Assembly (NCBI GenBank): GCA_028583685.1
Contig: JAMXIF010001253.1
Span: 85,887,689-85,951,688 of the forward strand
DNA from: Petaurus breviceps papuanus
Lineage: Eukaryota; Chordata; Mammalia; Diprotodontia; Petauridae
Direction of reading: 5' to 3'
Length of the DNA stretch: 64,000 bases
The notes under the pieces were generated by a model. It did no database searches. It was not told where the DNA came from and worked only from the letters and a program-made list of their open reading frames with translations. Each line of letters starts with the position of its first letter. Position 1 is the first letter of the stretch. This document shows positions 1 to 28,253 of this stretch, in pieces. Both the position numbers and the translations under genes were made by a program.

Positions 1-1180
1 TTTGACTATTAAAAGTTTTTAATTTCTTAAAAAATTTTTCAATAGCCCATGTGTTTTGTTTTCTTCTTCAGTGGGTCACTTGACATTTAATTAGAAAATT
101 GGAAAAGATTTGTGGTAAAAGTGATCCTTGAGTGGTATTTTCAAAGTAGGAAAACATTACTCCCCTTATTAAGTGCCATTTGGCAGTCAAGGAAGAATGC
201 TCTAAGGGGGGGAGGGATGGGGAGGTATGGGGAGCGGCACTCACTGCTACAGTCTTGAGACTCCTACCACCAGTCTGGGAAATGGACGATGGAATGGGGA
301 GGATCTAGGCAGAGACAGCTGGACAAGGAAATGAAATATTGCCTTCTTTGCCCCACTTTATGTGACTTGATCCCTGTATGGTTTCATGAATTGAGAAAAC
401 TGGCCTTTCCTGATGTCCTAACTTTACTTTTATATGATTCTGCTGTCCTTTACAGGGTCACTGAAATACACTCTGACTCTGTGTTGTGCTGACTAGCACA
501 TTTCCAGGAGATGGGGCATATTTTTCTTTTAAAAATATTCTTAATAAGAAAAGCTATTGAGAAAATTTGGAACTCAAAATCTTCCAGAAGCCAATGTTGA
601 AAACTAAAAAGAAATAAAATATAAGAGAAAAGAGAAAAGAAAAGCTATTGATATTCATTAGCAAGTATATAAATTGTCCTTTTCAAGCTGGGTCTATTTA
701 TTCTCCAAGGTTGGGGGAATGAGGGGGTTTTCTGGGAACCCTGTTATGATGCTTTATGAAGCTGAATATAAAGAAAAGATGCTAATGAGAATGAAATATT
801 CAAATGGAGGGATAGTGCCTATGGAGGTAAATGATAGAAAGGATAGAAAACCAAAGTAAATAAGTCACTTGCACATTGACAAGAATATGGTGTGTTCAGG
901 AGGGCCTGAGCTTTCCTGGATATTTCGGGTTAAAGGTCCTATTTTAAATATGGATGAATTTCAGATGCAAACATAATAAGTTTTGTTTTGTCTTTCCTCG
1001 AGATGTGCAGGTTATTTCCTGGATGTAGAAACCTGGCAGTGTTGCATGTATTTTCATTTAATGAGTTCACTAGGAATAGAGGTGGTGCATGATGTAAAAG
1101 CAAATTCCTATGGTTTCCCTATATCTCTCATAACACAAGTTTATGCCATCTTTGTTCACCGAGAATGTATAGCTTCCTTC
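1..1180. other. ITGB6 intron, no feature recognised
   Basis: This AT-rich intronic sequence lies downstream of coding exon 6 on the minus strand. No exon, RNA gene or clearly assignable repeat was seen in it. A short A-rich run near 605-650 is the only simple sequence. Confidence 0.5.
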
Positions 1181-1184
1181 TACC

Positions 1185-1605
1185 TTCTGAAACCTTTGAT
1201 GTCCTGTTTTACTTCCTTTCCTGCATTTTCCGTTAGAGTCCAATTGACCTGCTGGCTGTTTCCCAGCTAGCCGCTGTTGTGTGGTCCTTTGCCTTTTACA
1301 TTGCACAAGTGATTCCCTGTGTCTGGAATGAGTCTCTCCTTCCCTCCCACTGCCTTGTGGAATCCCTAGCTTTCTCCAAAGCCCAGCTCAGGCAACACCT
1401 CCTTTAAGGTCTTGTCTGATCTTTTCCCTTTCCCTACCTGTTATTAGCATTCCCTTGAAATTACTTTGTGCTGCTTCCTATTGTTGTGTACATGTAGTAT
1501 CTCCATGCTAGCATATAAACTCCTTGAGGGGAGGTACCACTTCATTTTTTGTTATTGTAGTCTGGATGGCATGCACATCACAGATATTTAATAAACATTA
1601 TATTA
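1185..1605 (+). repeat. L2 LINE 3' fragment
   Basis: The order of motifs is that of the L2 3' end: ggaatgagtctctccttccc, then cccagctcaggcaacacctc, then ataaactccttgagggg, and a final atatttaataaac. The 5' part is too diverged to place its edge exactly. Confidence 0.6.
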
Positions 1606-1890
1606 CATAATAAATTCTTAATAAATATTTAATAATAAAATCATTAATATCAAATTATTAATAAATAAGTATTTAAAAATTATCAACAAACTGATAATAA
1701 ATATTAATAAATAAGTATTTAATAATAAAATCATTAATNNNNNNNNNNATATTAATAAATAAGTATTTAATAATAAAATCATTAATATCAAATTACTAAT
1801 AAATAAGTATTTAAAAATTATCAACAAATTGATAATAAATATTTATTAATAAATATTTAATAACAAAATTATTAATAATAATAAATATTA
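1606..1890. repeat. AT-rich minisatellite, about 90-bp unit, with an assembly gap
   Basis: A unit of roughly 90 bp (taataaaatcattaatatc, then ttaaaaattatcaacaaa) begins near 1635, 1725 and 1775. The middle copy is interrupted by ten N. It starts at the 3' end of the L2 fragment, so it may have grown from the L2 tail. Confidence 0.75.
1739..1748. other. Run of ten N (assembly gap)
   Basis: There are ten N inside the AT-rich tandem repeat. The true number of repeat units is therefore unknown. Confidence 0.99.
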
Positions 1891-2093
1891 ATTGAGTTGA
1901 ATTGAATTGTCTAGTCTAGTCTCTACAAAGGTTTCCCTCACTCCTTTAAGCCTTCTTTCTTTAATAACATCTCTTTCAGTCTCTATCACAAAATTCAGCA
2001 CTCATTCCCCTGTGTGTACATACATATGTATTATATAATATTATGTATATGTTATATACAATGTCATTTTTCTCTTCCAAACTGCATTATAAA

Positions 2094-2256
2094 CTTTTTT
2101 TTTTTTTTGCAGGGGGAAGGGCAGGGCATTTGGGGTTAAGTGACTTGCCCAAGGTCACTCTGTTAGTAAGTGTTAAGTGTCTGAGGCCATATTTGAACTC
2201 AGTTCCTCCTGACTCCAGGGTCATGCTCTATTTACTATGCCACCTAGCTGCCCCCC
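2094..2256 (-). repeat. Short tRNA-headed SINE, antisense
   Basis: It starts with a T run (the poly-A tail), continues ggggttaagtgacttgccca and tttgaactcagttcctcctg, and ends ccacctagctgcccc, the reversed tRNA-like head. The WSINE1/SINE1-like family name is from memory. Confidence 0.85.
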
Positions 2257-2334
2257 AATATAAAATTATTGAAGGCAGGGCTCATGGCTTATACTTTTAA
2301 CAGATTTGACAAGTATTGAAAAAATGTTTGAGAA

Positions 2335-2615
2335 TTTTATATAGACATTACTTCTTTTTTTGTGTCACAGACACCTTTGGCAGTCTGGTGAAGCTTGTTG
2401 ACTGTACAGATGCACTTTTAAATGCATAAAAGAAAATACATTGGATTGCAAAGGAAACCAATTATATTGAAATAATTATCAGAATATATTTGTATTTTTA
2501 ATATTTTAAAAATTAATCAATTAAACTTAATTATTTTAATGTTTTAAAATTAATTAAAATTAAACATTAAAAAAAGTACAAGGACTCCAGGTAAAGAACC
2601 CCTAGTCTAGACAGT
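2335..2615. repeat. Unclassified interspersed repeat, copy 1
   Basis: It shares aaatgcataaaa, gcaaaggaaaccaattatat and a final ggta-aagaac motif with 36375-36595. The middle is expanded here by AT-rich sequence. The class is not recognised. Confidence 0.5.
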
Positions 2616-2904
2616 GGCTGTGAACCACTAACCAAAATCATCCCTAAGGAAATTACTTATTCTCATAATTCAACAAAAATTTATTTGGTGTTACTGTACT
2701 GAATGCTGTAAATGTAAAGATATTGACAACACATGTCTTCAAAGACTTTACAAATGAATACTTCCTTCCCTAATATTGCCTTTCCTATTGCCTATCTGCC
2801 TCCCCACCCTTAACAAATGAACAAAAAGTTCACTTGACTCTACCATGCCTTGAAGCTATATATCTTTATTCCTTTCAGAATCAGACTCCTAGGGGGAACT
2901 CCCC

Positions 2905-4200
2905 CCAAACCTCTCCCCCCCATCTTCTCTTATAACCTCTACTTCCTCTCCCAGTTCTCAGCCTTTTCAATTTATTTTCTTATTGCTTAATTGACATGAC
3001 TTTCCCCAGTTACCACTGATCTCTTACTTGCCAAATCTGTTTTTTTTTAACCAGTCTTCACCCTTCTTGATCTTGCAGTATGTGACACTGTTGAATATCT
3101 ACCACTTTCTTAACTCCTCGTTGGCTTACTCTCAAGGCTTTGTCCTGACCCATGTTTCTCTTTCCTTCTTATACTCTCTTTCTTCATGATTTCATTCCAT
3201 ACCTTTAATTTTCATATTTATGAAGATGACAAATCAATATATCTAGCCCGAGCTTCTCCCTTGAGCTTTGGTCCTTCCTCATTAACTGCTACTTGGATAT
3301 TTGACAATGGATGTCCAGGAGGTCTCTCAAACTCAACTTGTCCAAAATAGAATTTATTATCATTCTCCCTAAACCCACCCCTCTTCTAGACTTCTCTTTT
3401 ATTCTTGCTGGTAACTATCACACTTCCAGTCACCCTGGTTCACAACTTTGGAGTCATTCTTGACTTCACTTTCTTTTACCTCATATATGTAAGCAGTTTT
3501 CAAGTCTTGTCAATTTTGTCTCATCAACATCTCTCATATACATTCCCTTCTCACTATACTCAAATGGCAACATCCCTGGTTCTGGCCTTCATCACCTCTC
3601 TCTTAAACTCTTACATTTGCTTCCTAATTGATTTCCCTTCTCCCAGTCTCTTCCTTCTCCAACTGAATCGTCCTAAAGCAGAGAGATGAAATCACTCCTC
3701 TACTCCATAAATTCTAGTGGTTCCCAATTACCTCTAGGTTCCAATACAAACTCCTCTGTTTGGCATTTAAAAATCTTTACAAGTTGATTCCGACCTACCT
3801 CTTTACCATTCTTGTTATATATTACTCCCTTTCCAAACTATGTTCTAGCAAACTGGCTTTCTTATTATTCCTTGTACATGATACCCCACTTCCCATTTCT
3901 GGGCAAAACAAAGACTGCCTTGCTCCAATGCTCCCTTCTCATTTCTACCCCTTAGGACTCCTAGTTTCCTTTAAAGCTCAGTTCAAAAGATACCTTCTAC
4001 ATGTGTTTTTCTTATTCCCTTAGTTGTTAGTGCCTTCCCCCATCCCTACCAGTTACCTGGTATTTATTCTGTATATATGTATATAATGTACATGTTGTTT
4101 CCTCCAACAGGCTGTAAGCTCCCTGAGGACAGGGACTGTTTTATTTGGCTCTCCCCAGTGCGTGATATGTAGTAGATGCTTAGTAAATTCTTATTGATAC
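2905..4200 (+). repeat. L2 LINE 3' region, long copy
   Basis: It follows L2 order over about 1.3 kb: actcaacttgtccaaaatag, tctctcttaaactcttacat, aaatcactcctctactccat, caagttgattccgacctacc, ctccctgaggacagggactg and agatgcttagtaaattctta. Open frames at 3405-3689 and 3760-4023 are chance or relics of this element. Confidence 0.85.
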
Positions 4201-4212
4201 TGGGGACAAGGA

Positions 4213-4282
<70 letters not shown>
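4213..4282. repeat. (TATC)n microsatellite
   Basis: It has about 17 uninterrupted TATC units directly after the L2 3' end. Confidence 0.97.
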
Positions 4283-4334
4283 CACAAGTAACTACAACAA
4301 TGAAAGGCACCAAAATATCACATATTTAGAGTTG

Positions 4335-4500
4335 AAAGGAATCTTAGAGGTCCAACCCTTTCATTTTAAAAATAAGGAACTGAGAACTAGAGAGGACATA
4401 TTCAGAGTTGCACAGCTAGTCATCTGAAGGAGGATTTGTACCCAGGACAAGTCCAGACTACAAGTCCAGCATTCTATCCACTATACCATGTTGCCTCTCA
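4335..4500 (-). repeat. MIR-family SINE
   Basis: It has agaggtccaaccctttcatt, aataaggaactgag, gttgcacagctagtcatctg and ccagcattctatccactat, matching the MIR core and head read in the antisense direction. Confidence 0.6.
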
Positions 4501-5690
4501 GTAAGATATATGCAAAAGAGATGTTGAAAGAAATTTTGATGAGAAATTTGAGGGAGAGATCACATAAGAGAGGGCAAGTTTAGGGGTGAGGGAGAAAGGT
4601 TTAATGGAGAGGTAGTACCAATCTGATTTAGCAACTAAATACTCTGGAGTTTGAGATACAACAATAATGCATAAATGTAGATCTTGGAACTGAGAGGTAT
4701 GGAAAATTCTTGGGATAAAGGAGAGTTAGGGAAATTATGTAGCAAAGCAGAGGAAAATGGCCATTTTCATATTGAAAACTTGGCATGAAGAGGTATTTTT
4801 GATATGCACACAACTTTACTTTTCCCAATGTTGAAGGGAAAATGTCACTAGCATTGACATTTGTATGACATGGAAAGCCCTAGTTCTGTGGAACCGAGTT
4901 TGGTAAACATTGAATTAGGGGGAAATTATGTACAGAAGGGAAAAGTACAACAGAACACATTGGAGAGAGATGTGAAAGTAGCCAAATGTCTTTTGTTCTC
5001 CTTATTCTATTTCTCGGTTTGAGAGAATGGAATAAATATTAGTTTGACCTTTTTTTGATTGATGATACAGGAATTATGTTAGTCTGTGGTGATTTTTATT
5101 CAACATCCATTCCATAAAAATTTACTGAGTATTATTATAAGAGAAGTGCTATGATTAGCTGGTGGGTGCTATCTCCCTCTGTTCTTATGATTTTTGAAGT
5201 ATTTGCTACAGTACATATGGGCACTGAGACAAGACATCTAAGCAAAAATAAGGCAATACATCATTCTTCAGATTTCTCATTCAGTAAAATATAAGTCCTT
5301 GATAGCTGGGGTCATTTTGTTTTTATCATTCTGACTCTGGGGCCCAGCACACAGTATGTACTGTGTGCTCGTGATACACAGTAGGTGCTTAGTATTTATA
5401 TGTTAAATTGAATTCATTGTAATTTGATTACATAAATTATATAATTAAGTACTGGAGTGATATTGGGAGAGGGGAGGAAGGATGATAGAAAATACTTAGA
5501 AATTCGTAGTATTGTTGGTTACAATCAGGAGAAAATATCCATCCTGACAAATTTTAATTTGGCCTGTTAATATCACAGTTAAATACACTATACCCCAGTG
5601 CTTCAATGAATTTGTGATCTCATGGGTGTGACTATTTGCTCAGATGCTACACACCACAATCTAGTGCTTATATGCATAGTGTTGGCTAAT
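4501..5690. other. ITGB6 intron, little recognised
   Basis: No exon was found. A short L2-like 3' end is likely at 5330-5420 (ggggcccagcacacag, then gtaggtgcttagtatttata). The rest is unassigned. Confidence 0.4.
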
Positions 5691-5865
5691 GAGAATAATT
5701 GGAGTTGGGATTTAGCAGACCTAGGTTCTGTTCCCTGCCAAACAATTAACTAGCTTTGTAACTGTAAGCATGTTACTCAATTGCTTTGTCTCAGTTTTCT
5801 TATCTGACAGATGGGAACATGATATTTTGCATGACCTTTATGGCACAGGAAAACATCTTGTTTAA
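5690..5865 (+). repeat. MIR-family SINE
   Basis: Recognisable parts are gagttgggatttagcagacc, aattaactagctttgtaact, tactcaattgctttgtctca and cttatctgacagatggga. Confidence 0.6.
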
Positions 5866-5934
5866 AAAAGTATGACTTATTGGACACCATTTACAGCTGA
5901 CACATGGGTAGAAGAATGCCTGTGCTGCTCATTT

Positions 5935-6150
5935 CAGGCAACATGATGTAGTAGAAAGAGTACTAGACTCAGAAGATGAGTTCAAATTCCAGCCAAATTA
6001 CTCATTATGTATCTTGAACAAATTTAATAATCTCTCTGAGACTCAACGTCCTCATTTGTAAAATGGAGGTAATAATAATAATAACCTGCTTTATGGAGTT
6101 ATGTGTAACCATATAAAGTGCTTTGTACCATTAAAGCATATCATGAATGT
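5935..6150 (+). repeat. MIR/CORE-type SINE
   Basis: The order is acatgatgtagtagaaagag, gatgagttcaaattccagcc, ctgagactcaacgtcctcat, ttgtaaaatggaggtaataa and a tail with agtgctttgtacc. Confidence 0.65.
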
Positions 6151-6891
6151 TTACATTAATATACAGATTCAGAATGAAGAGAGATGATTCTTTGCTGTCC
6201 TGAATCTGTTTCAGACAAGAGGCTCTGAGGGGTTAGAACAATTCTAGGGCCACAATGGAATGGAGTTAAAGTGATCTCCAAGGTCCCACTACCGACTTCA
6301 CCTCCTGAATCTAGATTTGAGGTGAGCAAGGAAAAGAAGGTGAGGCGCCTGTTTTGTATTATGTAATTGCAATGTCCTCCAATGAATGATGCCCTGCCTC
6401 TGAAATGTCATCATAGCATGCAAATGATCCTGGATTCTTAAAGGCCATGTCAGAAGACTACATGAAGGCTTCCCAAGTAGTACTTCACTGATTTTTACAT
6501 CTGAAAACTAGCTTAGATAAGTCCAGAGAGGGTCATTGCCAATATGAAGGCTTTCCAAGTAGCACTTAAAACTGATTCTCACATCTGAAAAGCAGCCTAG
6601 GTAGGTTTAGACAGGGTCATTGCTAACTAGCCAGCCATCTTATGGGTCCAAAGTGTCTCTTGCAGACCATCTACCAAAGTGTAGAGGGATTGTGATCTGC
6701 TCCAGAAAACAGAGTCCCAATATCCCAGTTGGGCATAAATTTTTTGAGGGTGAACATTGGTTTATTTTTATTTTATTTTTCCCCTGTGACTTTGTTTTGA
6801 TCAGAGTAGAGACTTAATGACTGTTTGCTAAATTGAACTGAACTTGTAAAGTCATAAATGTACTGAAGATGTGTTTAACTATCATTTCTCA

Positions 6892-22818
<15,927 letters not shown>

Positions 22819-23335
22819 CTGTGCAGACAGATTAAAAAGTGAATTACCTTCAACATAACAAGATCAAAGTTGAACATTGTAAAAGACTTTCTTTCTTGAA
22901 GCGGAAAATGGTAAGTACTACTTACACTGCTTTGAACAGAAACTCTAGATGGAAAGGGCAAAAAAGTTTTCATTAAGACTGAAATGAAAACAGGCTACCT
23001 GGACAGGTAAAGAAGAAAAGCCCTGCTTAAGAGCAACTTCAACATGATTCACTTCCTTGTTCTCCTTATAAGGAAGGCAGGTGTACAATCACTAAGAAGG
23101 TGGGGAAACTCATTCAGGTAGAAATTTGGGTGTAAATTCTAGCAGTCTCTCTGGGTCCTAGAGAAAGTCAATATTGCAAATGAATTTGTGATCAATGAAA
23201 TGGTGAGAGAGCAATTCTTTAAAATGTGATTTTTATGTGTTTCCTCTATAACTTTGATGTACACAGGAAAAGTAATAAAATACTGGCCATAATGCTTCAT
23301 TAAAGTAGATTATAATGTTAGTGAGAAAAATATAC

Positions 23336-23401
23336 CTGAGACTTAAGGATTCCATTTCTTTATCCAGATCTTTTTTCTGAGTGTAATCGAGGCAAAATTA
23401 T
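23336..23401 (-). other. ITGB6: Candidate noncoding 5'UTR exon of ITGB6
   Basis: On the minus strand a 66-nt segment is bounded by a pyrimidine-rich acceptor (TTTTTTTTATTTTTCAG) and a donor CTCAG|GTATAT. It sits 517 bp upstream of the apparent acceptor of the ATG-bearing exon. It is outside recognised repeats. It contains ATGGAATCC in a favourable start context; if spliced to 22818 this gives a nine-codon upstream ORF ending six bases before the ITGB6 start codon. No transcript evidence is available and I do not recall the orthologous 5'UTR well enough to confirm it. If it is real, the promoter lies further right. Confidence 0.4.
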
Positions 23402-24399
23402 CTGAAAAATAAAAAAAAATCACCAATTACATCAAATTGATAATCAGACCAAAAAATTTAAATGATGTGATCTCTTTTTTTGCAGTGATTTTTAATGGGA
23501 ATAACTAAAATATAATATAGAAACTAATAGTTTTTTATTGGAATAATTAAAATGCTTCATGGAAAATACTGAAGTAAGTAGTCTTTTTTTTTTCAATAAT
23601 CCAAATAGGTTAGCAAGTGTGTTCCAACCCAAATTAAGAAAACCACAGAAAGGAGAGTTTATATAAACTACCTATGAACTAATAGCACTCACTGGCTCAA
23701 ATAATTAAGACAAGGTCTGCATTGTTACACAGAGTGGAAAGTGAAGATTCTAAGCAGTCAGGTGACTTCTGACTTGGTCACTTGCCCCACTGTCTGACCT
23801 TAGAATAATGGAAACTCCTGGAATGTTGGGATTGTTTCATTCATCATCTAGTATCTGACACATAGTAGGCTTTTGATATACACAGTGATTTAAAAAAAAT
23901 ACTTTCTTTGGGCATTCCTTTCCTTCCTCCCTCACCTTGCAAATGTATATTTTTTGGGCTATTGTGCAGAAAGTAAGGACTGGAAATATTAGAAATAGTC
24001 TGTCTTTGTAGGGAACAATGTCGTTTTGAGCATTACATTGTAACATAGTTTGGGAGAACAGGAGAGGAATCCAGGAGAGAAAAATGAAGATTAGAATTTA
24101 GGTCTTTTGAAAATAATGGCAACAGTATAGATTTATACATTGTTTTGTAGTTACAATGCCTTTTCACAAATGCAATTTTACTTAAATATCACAATGTCTT
24201 TGTGAGGCAGGGAATGTAAGTTTCATCAGCTCTATCTCACTGGATTACAAAATAACATTGGAAATAAAGTGATTGGTTCTTGATGGGAACTCAAAACCAG
24301 CTTTCTACTCCAAATCCAGTGTTCTTCCACTTCTTCCATCCAGAAAAAAGCCCAAACTTTGCAAATTGGTGTTATTTGGTATGAGGAAGAAGGCCAATG

Positions 24400-25115
24400 A
24401 CATCTTTCACATTCCTCCTTTTCTCTCTACTCACCCAACTTCTAGTCTGGTTCAAAACCTCATGACCTCTCTCCTGGTATATTACAATAGCCTGCTTCTA
24501 TTCTCCCCTCACTCCAACCATCCTCTACTCAAATGTCAAACTTATTCTTTAAACCCAAATTGATTATATTATTCACTTATTTAAACATTTTCAGGGTATC
24601 CCTATTGCATTGAGGTAGGATGAAATACCAAAAAATTTTTTAAATATTCTTAGCTGATTTTTAAAAGCTCTCTATAATCTGACTCCCATTTTCTCTTTAC
24701 AGTCTAATTTCATATACTTCCCTTTAGACATGATCCATTCCAACCAAATGATCTACTTCTCTTCCCAATATATGATATCTCTTTTGTGGCCTAAGTACCT
24801 TACTTAGGTGCTCCAACTCTGGAAGTTTTTTTTTTTTTACCTCCAATTCTTAGAATCTCTATCTTCCTTCAAAGCACTGCTCAGAGGCTATATCTCCTAA
24901 TTAAGCCTTTCTTGATTCCTTCAGTTAGCACTTTCTCCCTCTTAAATTTATTTTGTATTACCTCTTTTGTATTTTGTACTTATTCGTCTATGCATATGTT
25001 TTTTCCCTTCACCCTCCACTAGAATGTAATCTCCTCATTGGCAGACTAAATCCCTAGCACCTTGAAAGATGTCTTGAGCATAGAAGGAGCATGTTGAATT
25101 GAATTAAATTGACCT
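24400..25115 (+). repeat. L2 LINE 3' region
   Basis: It has attacaatagcctgcttcta, aaaagctctctataatctga, cttcaaagcactgctcagag and ctagaatgtaatctcctcat in L2 order, and ends before a second, reversed L2 piece. Confidence 0.75.
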
Positions 25116-25127
25116 TTGGAAAGTCTA

Positions 25128-25275
25128 GTTCACTTTGGCAATTGTATTGTGGATTGTTTGGAAAGGGGAGAAAATGGCAGCAGGGAGACCAACTAAAAAT
25201 CTTTTGTAATCATTCAGGGTGAAAGTTGATGAGGCCCTAAATATGAATGCTGGCTGTGTGAGTGGAGAGGAGAAA
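25128..25275 (-). repeat. L2 LINE fragment, antisense
   Basis: The parts ggcagcagggagaccaacta and ttgatgaggccctaaatatg are the reversed middle of the L2 3' region. Confidence 0.55.
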
Positions 25276-25348
25276 GAACTAAATATATCTGAAATGGAAC
25301 TCATTATTTCCTCCCCTAAACTCACTCACCACTGCTTTCTTATATATA

Positions 25349-25497
25349 TTTTGCAGGAGGGAAGGCAAGGCAATTGGGGTTAAGTGACTTGCCCAAGGTC
25401 ACACAGCTAGTAAGTGTTAAATGTCTGAGGCCAGATTTGAACTCAGGTCCTCCTGACTCCAGGGCCACCTGTGCCACTCACTGTGCCACCTAGCCAC
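25349..25497 (-). repeat. Short tRNA-headed SINE, antisense, inside L2
   Basis: It has caattggggttaagtgactt, cacacagctagtaagtgtta and a reversed head tgtgccacctagcc. Confidence 0.88.
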
Positions 25498-25612
25498 CTC
25501 TTCCCACCTTCCCCACTGCTAACATTCTCCATTACAGTAGAGGGCAGTACCATTTTCTCAGTCCCTCAGGCACACCACCTAGTGGTCATCCTGGACCCCT
25601 CATCATCTCTTA

Positions 25613-25632
25613 CCCCCCCCCCCCCCCCCCCT
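25613..25632. repeat. Poly-C run
   Basis: There is a near-uninterrupted run of about 20 C within the L2 copy. Confidence 0.95.
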
Positions 25633-26439
25633 GGGTCAAAACCACAAAGAAACTCAGCTGTGGATGTCCCTATCCAATTTGTTGCCAAGGCTTGTCAATT
25701 TCTCCTGTGTAACATCTTTCCTATACCTTCCTATCTCTCCTCTGACACTGCCACCAATCTAGTGCCGGCTAGCACCACCTCATTCCTCAACTATCACAAT
25801 AGCCTGCAAGTGGGTAAAGGAAACAAGGAAAACCTGCCTCAATTCTCTTCCCACTCCAATCCATCTTCTATTCAGCTACCAAAGTGGTTTTCCTAGAGTG
25901 CAGGCCTGACCATGTTCCTCCCCTACTCAATAAACTCTAATGGCTCCCCGTTGCCTCCAGGATCAAATACAAAATGCTATTTGACAGTCAAAGATCTATA
26001 TAATCTAACCCTTCCTACCTTTCCATTCTTCTTACACCTTATTCTCTCAGACACATTCTTTGATCCAGTAACACTAGCTGTTCCACAAACAAAATGTCCC
26101 CATTTCTCAGCTCCAGGCATTTTCTCTGTCTGTCCCCCATGACTGGAATGGTCTCTCTCTTCAATTTTGCCTACAGCTTTCCCTGACTTCCTTAAAATCC
26201 CATCTTTTACTGCAAGCCTTTCCCCATTCCTCTTAATTCTAGTGCCTTCCCTCTGTTAATTATTTCCTACTTATCATATATGTATATATTTATGTGCATA
26301 TTGTCTCCCCCATTAGATTATAAGGTCCTCAAGGGCAGGGACTGTCTTTGCCATTTTTTTGAGGGGGTATCTCCAATTCTTTGCATAGTGCTTGATATAT
26401 AGTAGGTGCTTAATAGATGTTTGTTGATTGATTTATTGG

Positions 26440-26800
26440 AGGTGGAATTGATAAAACTTGACAACTGACTGGATACAGGAAGTAATGAAGAGTGTGACCA
26501 GTCCAGGGGTGCAAACTTAAGTTGCTAGAAAAATGGTGTCAGAATAGGGAAGTTAGGAAGAGAGGTGGATCTGGGGAAGAAAACAATGAATCTTTTTCTT
26601 TTTTTTTTTTTTGGACATATTGTATTTGAGATTCTTGTGTGATATAAAAGTGGCAGGATCAAGAAGAAGCTGTTGATATAGGACTAGAGTTCAGGAGAGA
26701 GAGGATTTTAGATTTTAGAATCATTTGTATAGAGATGATAATTGAACCTACAGGAGAAGTGGCAAAGCTTGAATTTGAGTAGAGTTTGTGGGACACCAAA
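26440..26800 (-). repeat. L2 LINE fragment, antisense
   Basis: Recognisable parts are agggaagttaggaagagagg, ttggacatattgtatttgag and tagaatcatttgtatagaga, the reversed L2 reverse-transcriptase 3' segment. It abuts the sense L2 copy ending at 26435. Confidence 0.65.
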
Positions 26801-27305
26801 TCCTAGACATTTCCAGCTCTGCCATCTGGTAGGGTTATTTTTTAATTTAGGATGCCATTTTTAGCTTCTGTTTTCTCCCTTCAAACTCCCCTTTCATGGA
26901 TTGATTCCTAATTCTGTCATAGAAAATCACAAAGTGTTGAGTGTCAACCTTCACCTTTGCCCTGATGCCAAAGTCCCACCAGGAAGCCAAATAACCCAAC
27001 ATCGTTGAGATATTTATATCAATTACCAGACCCACCCTTGCTCAATGAATGACAGTTTGAGAAACTGCCTGCTTTGGCCCTGCCCAGCTGTAACTCTGAA
27101 CTCTCCCTGAGGAAATTCTCATGATTCCATTTCAGGATCTTGGAAATAAGAGCTAGGGAGAGAAAGAAAGGGAAAAAAAAGACTGTACCAAGTGAAAGTA
27201 GTGCCAGCTATTAGGAATGAGTTTCTTATTACAATCTGCTTTATTTCAGGCACATGCAAGTCAGTTAACAAGCATTTGCTAAAGTACATACTGATAATAG
27301 CTAGA

Positions 27306-27489
27306 GGGGAGCTAGTGGCTCTGGGGACAGTGTCAGGCCTGGAGTCAGTAGCATCTAATTCAAATGTAGCCTCAGACACTTAGTAATTGTGTGACCCTGA
27401 GCAAGTCACAAACCCTCATCTGTAAAATGAGCTAGAAAGTTTTGCCAAGAAAAGTTGAACATGACTGAAAAATGACTGGACAACAACAT
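27306..27489 (+). repeat. Long tRNA-headed SINE, internally shortened
   Basis: It has ggcctggagtcagtagcatc, tgaccctgagcaagtcac, catctgtaaaatgagctaga and a tail of ctggacaacaaca. Confidence 0.8.
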
Positions 27490-27790
27490 GATGCATATAT
27501 TACAATATATCACACATTATAGGTCTGGTTCATGTGCAATCAATAAAACACAACCTACCAATCATTTTCAAAACATTTGAATTTTTGGTTCCTTTTTTTT
27601 TGTCCAGACCCAAAAGAAACATGCCTTCATGTTATACCTATCTAAATGAGATGGAAGAATAGATACTAGTTCAGAGGTCCTTTGCCATCCTAATTAATTA
27701 AAACCCTATCACTACTATAAAAGAACAGCTTTACATTTTTCACTGAAGATAAGAAAATCCCATTTCTGACACTGGGTCAGGGTTGGTTTT

Positions 27791-27916
27791 TTTGTTTTTC
27801 TGCTTTTTGGAGGGGCAGTTGGGGTTAAATGACTTGCCCAAGGTCACAAGGCTAGTTTTTTTGTGTTAAGTATCTGAGGCTGCATTTGAACTCAGGTCCT
27901 CCTGACTCCAGGGCCC
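27791..27916 (-). repeat. Short SINE, 5'-truncated, antisense, with target-site duplication
   Basis: It is flanked by a perfect 14-bp repeat, tcagggttggtttt, at 27777-27790 and 27917-27930. The element stops at ccagggcc, so the tRNA-like head is missing, showing 5' truncation on insertion. Confidence 0.92.
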
Positions 27917-28019
27917 TCAGGGTTGGTTTTCAATTCAGGAAAGGGCAGTTCAATTGAGTAAGATTTAGCTAGAATTTGTTAAGCTGCTACTCAATAGTTT
28001 GCAGTGCACTATACTAGGT

Positions 28020-28253
28020 AAGGGCAGCAAGGTAGCTCAATAGATAGAAAATGGGGCCTGGAGTCAAGAAGACCTTAGTCCAAATCTAGCCTCAGATACT
28101 TACTAGTTGTATGACCCTGGACAAGTCACTTAATCTCTGTTTGCTTTAATCCACTTGAGAAGGAAATGGCAAACCTTGTCAAGAAAATCCCAGGGACAAT
28201 ATTGGCATACTAGAGTCCATGGGGTCACAAAGAGTCAGATATAACTCAGCAGC
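28020..28253 (+). repeat. Long tRNA-headed SINE
   Basis: It has ggcctggagtcaagaagacc, acaagtcacttaatctctgt, gagaaggaaatggcaaacct and ggggtcacaaagagtcagat. Confidence 0.85.

Larger units (their letters stand above)
25280..26435 (+). repeat. L2 LINE 3' region, split by a SINE
   Basis: It begins gaaatggaactcattatttc, is interrupted by a SINE at 25349-25497, and resumes with tagagggcagtacc, caatttgttgccaaggcttg, tggctccccgttgcctccag and caagggcagggactgtcttt. It ends ggtgcttaatagatgtttgt. The 141-codon open frame at 25471-25896 is a by-product of this element and a poly-C run. Confidence 0.8.

Noticed and set aside
25471-25896. 141-codon open frame, proline- and serine-rich
   Set aside because: It lies across the end of a SINE, an L2 copy and a poly-C run, and the residues come from those. 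No splice context or known domain.
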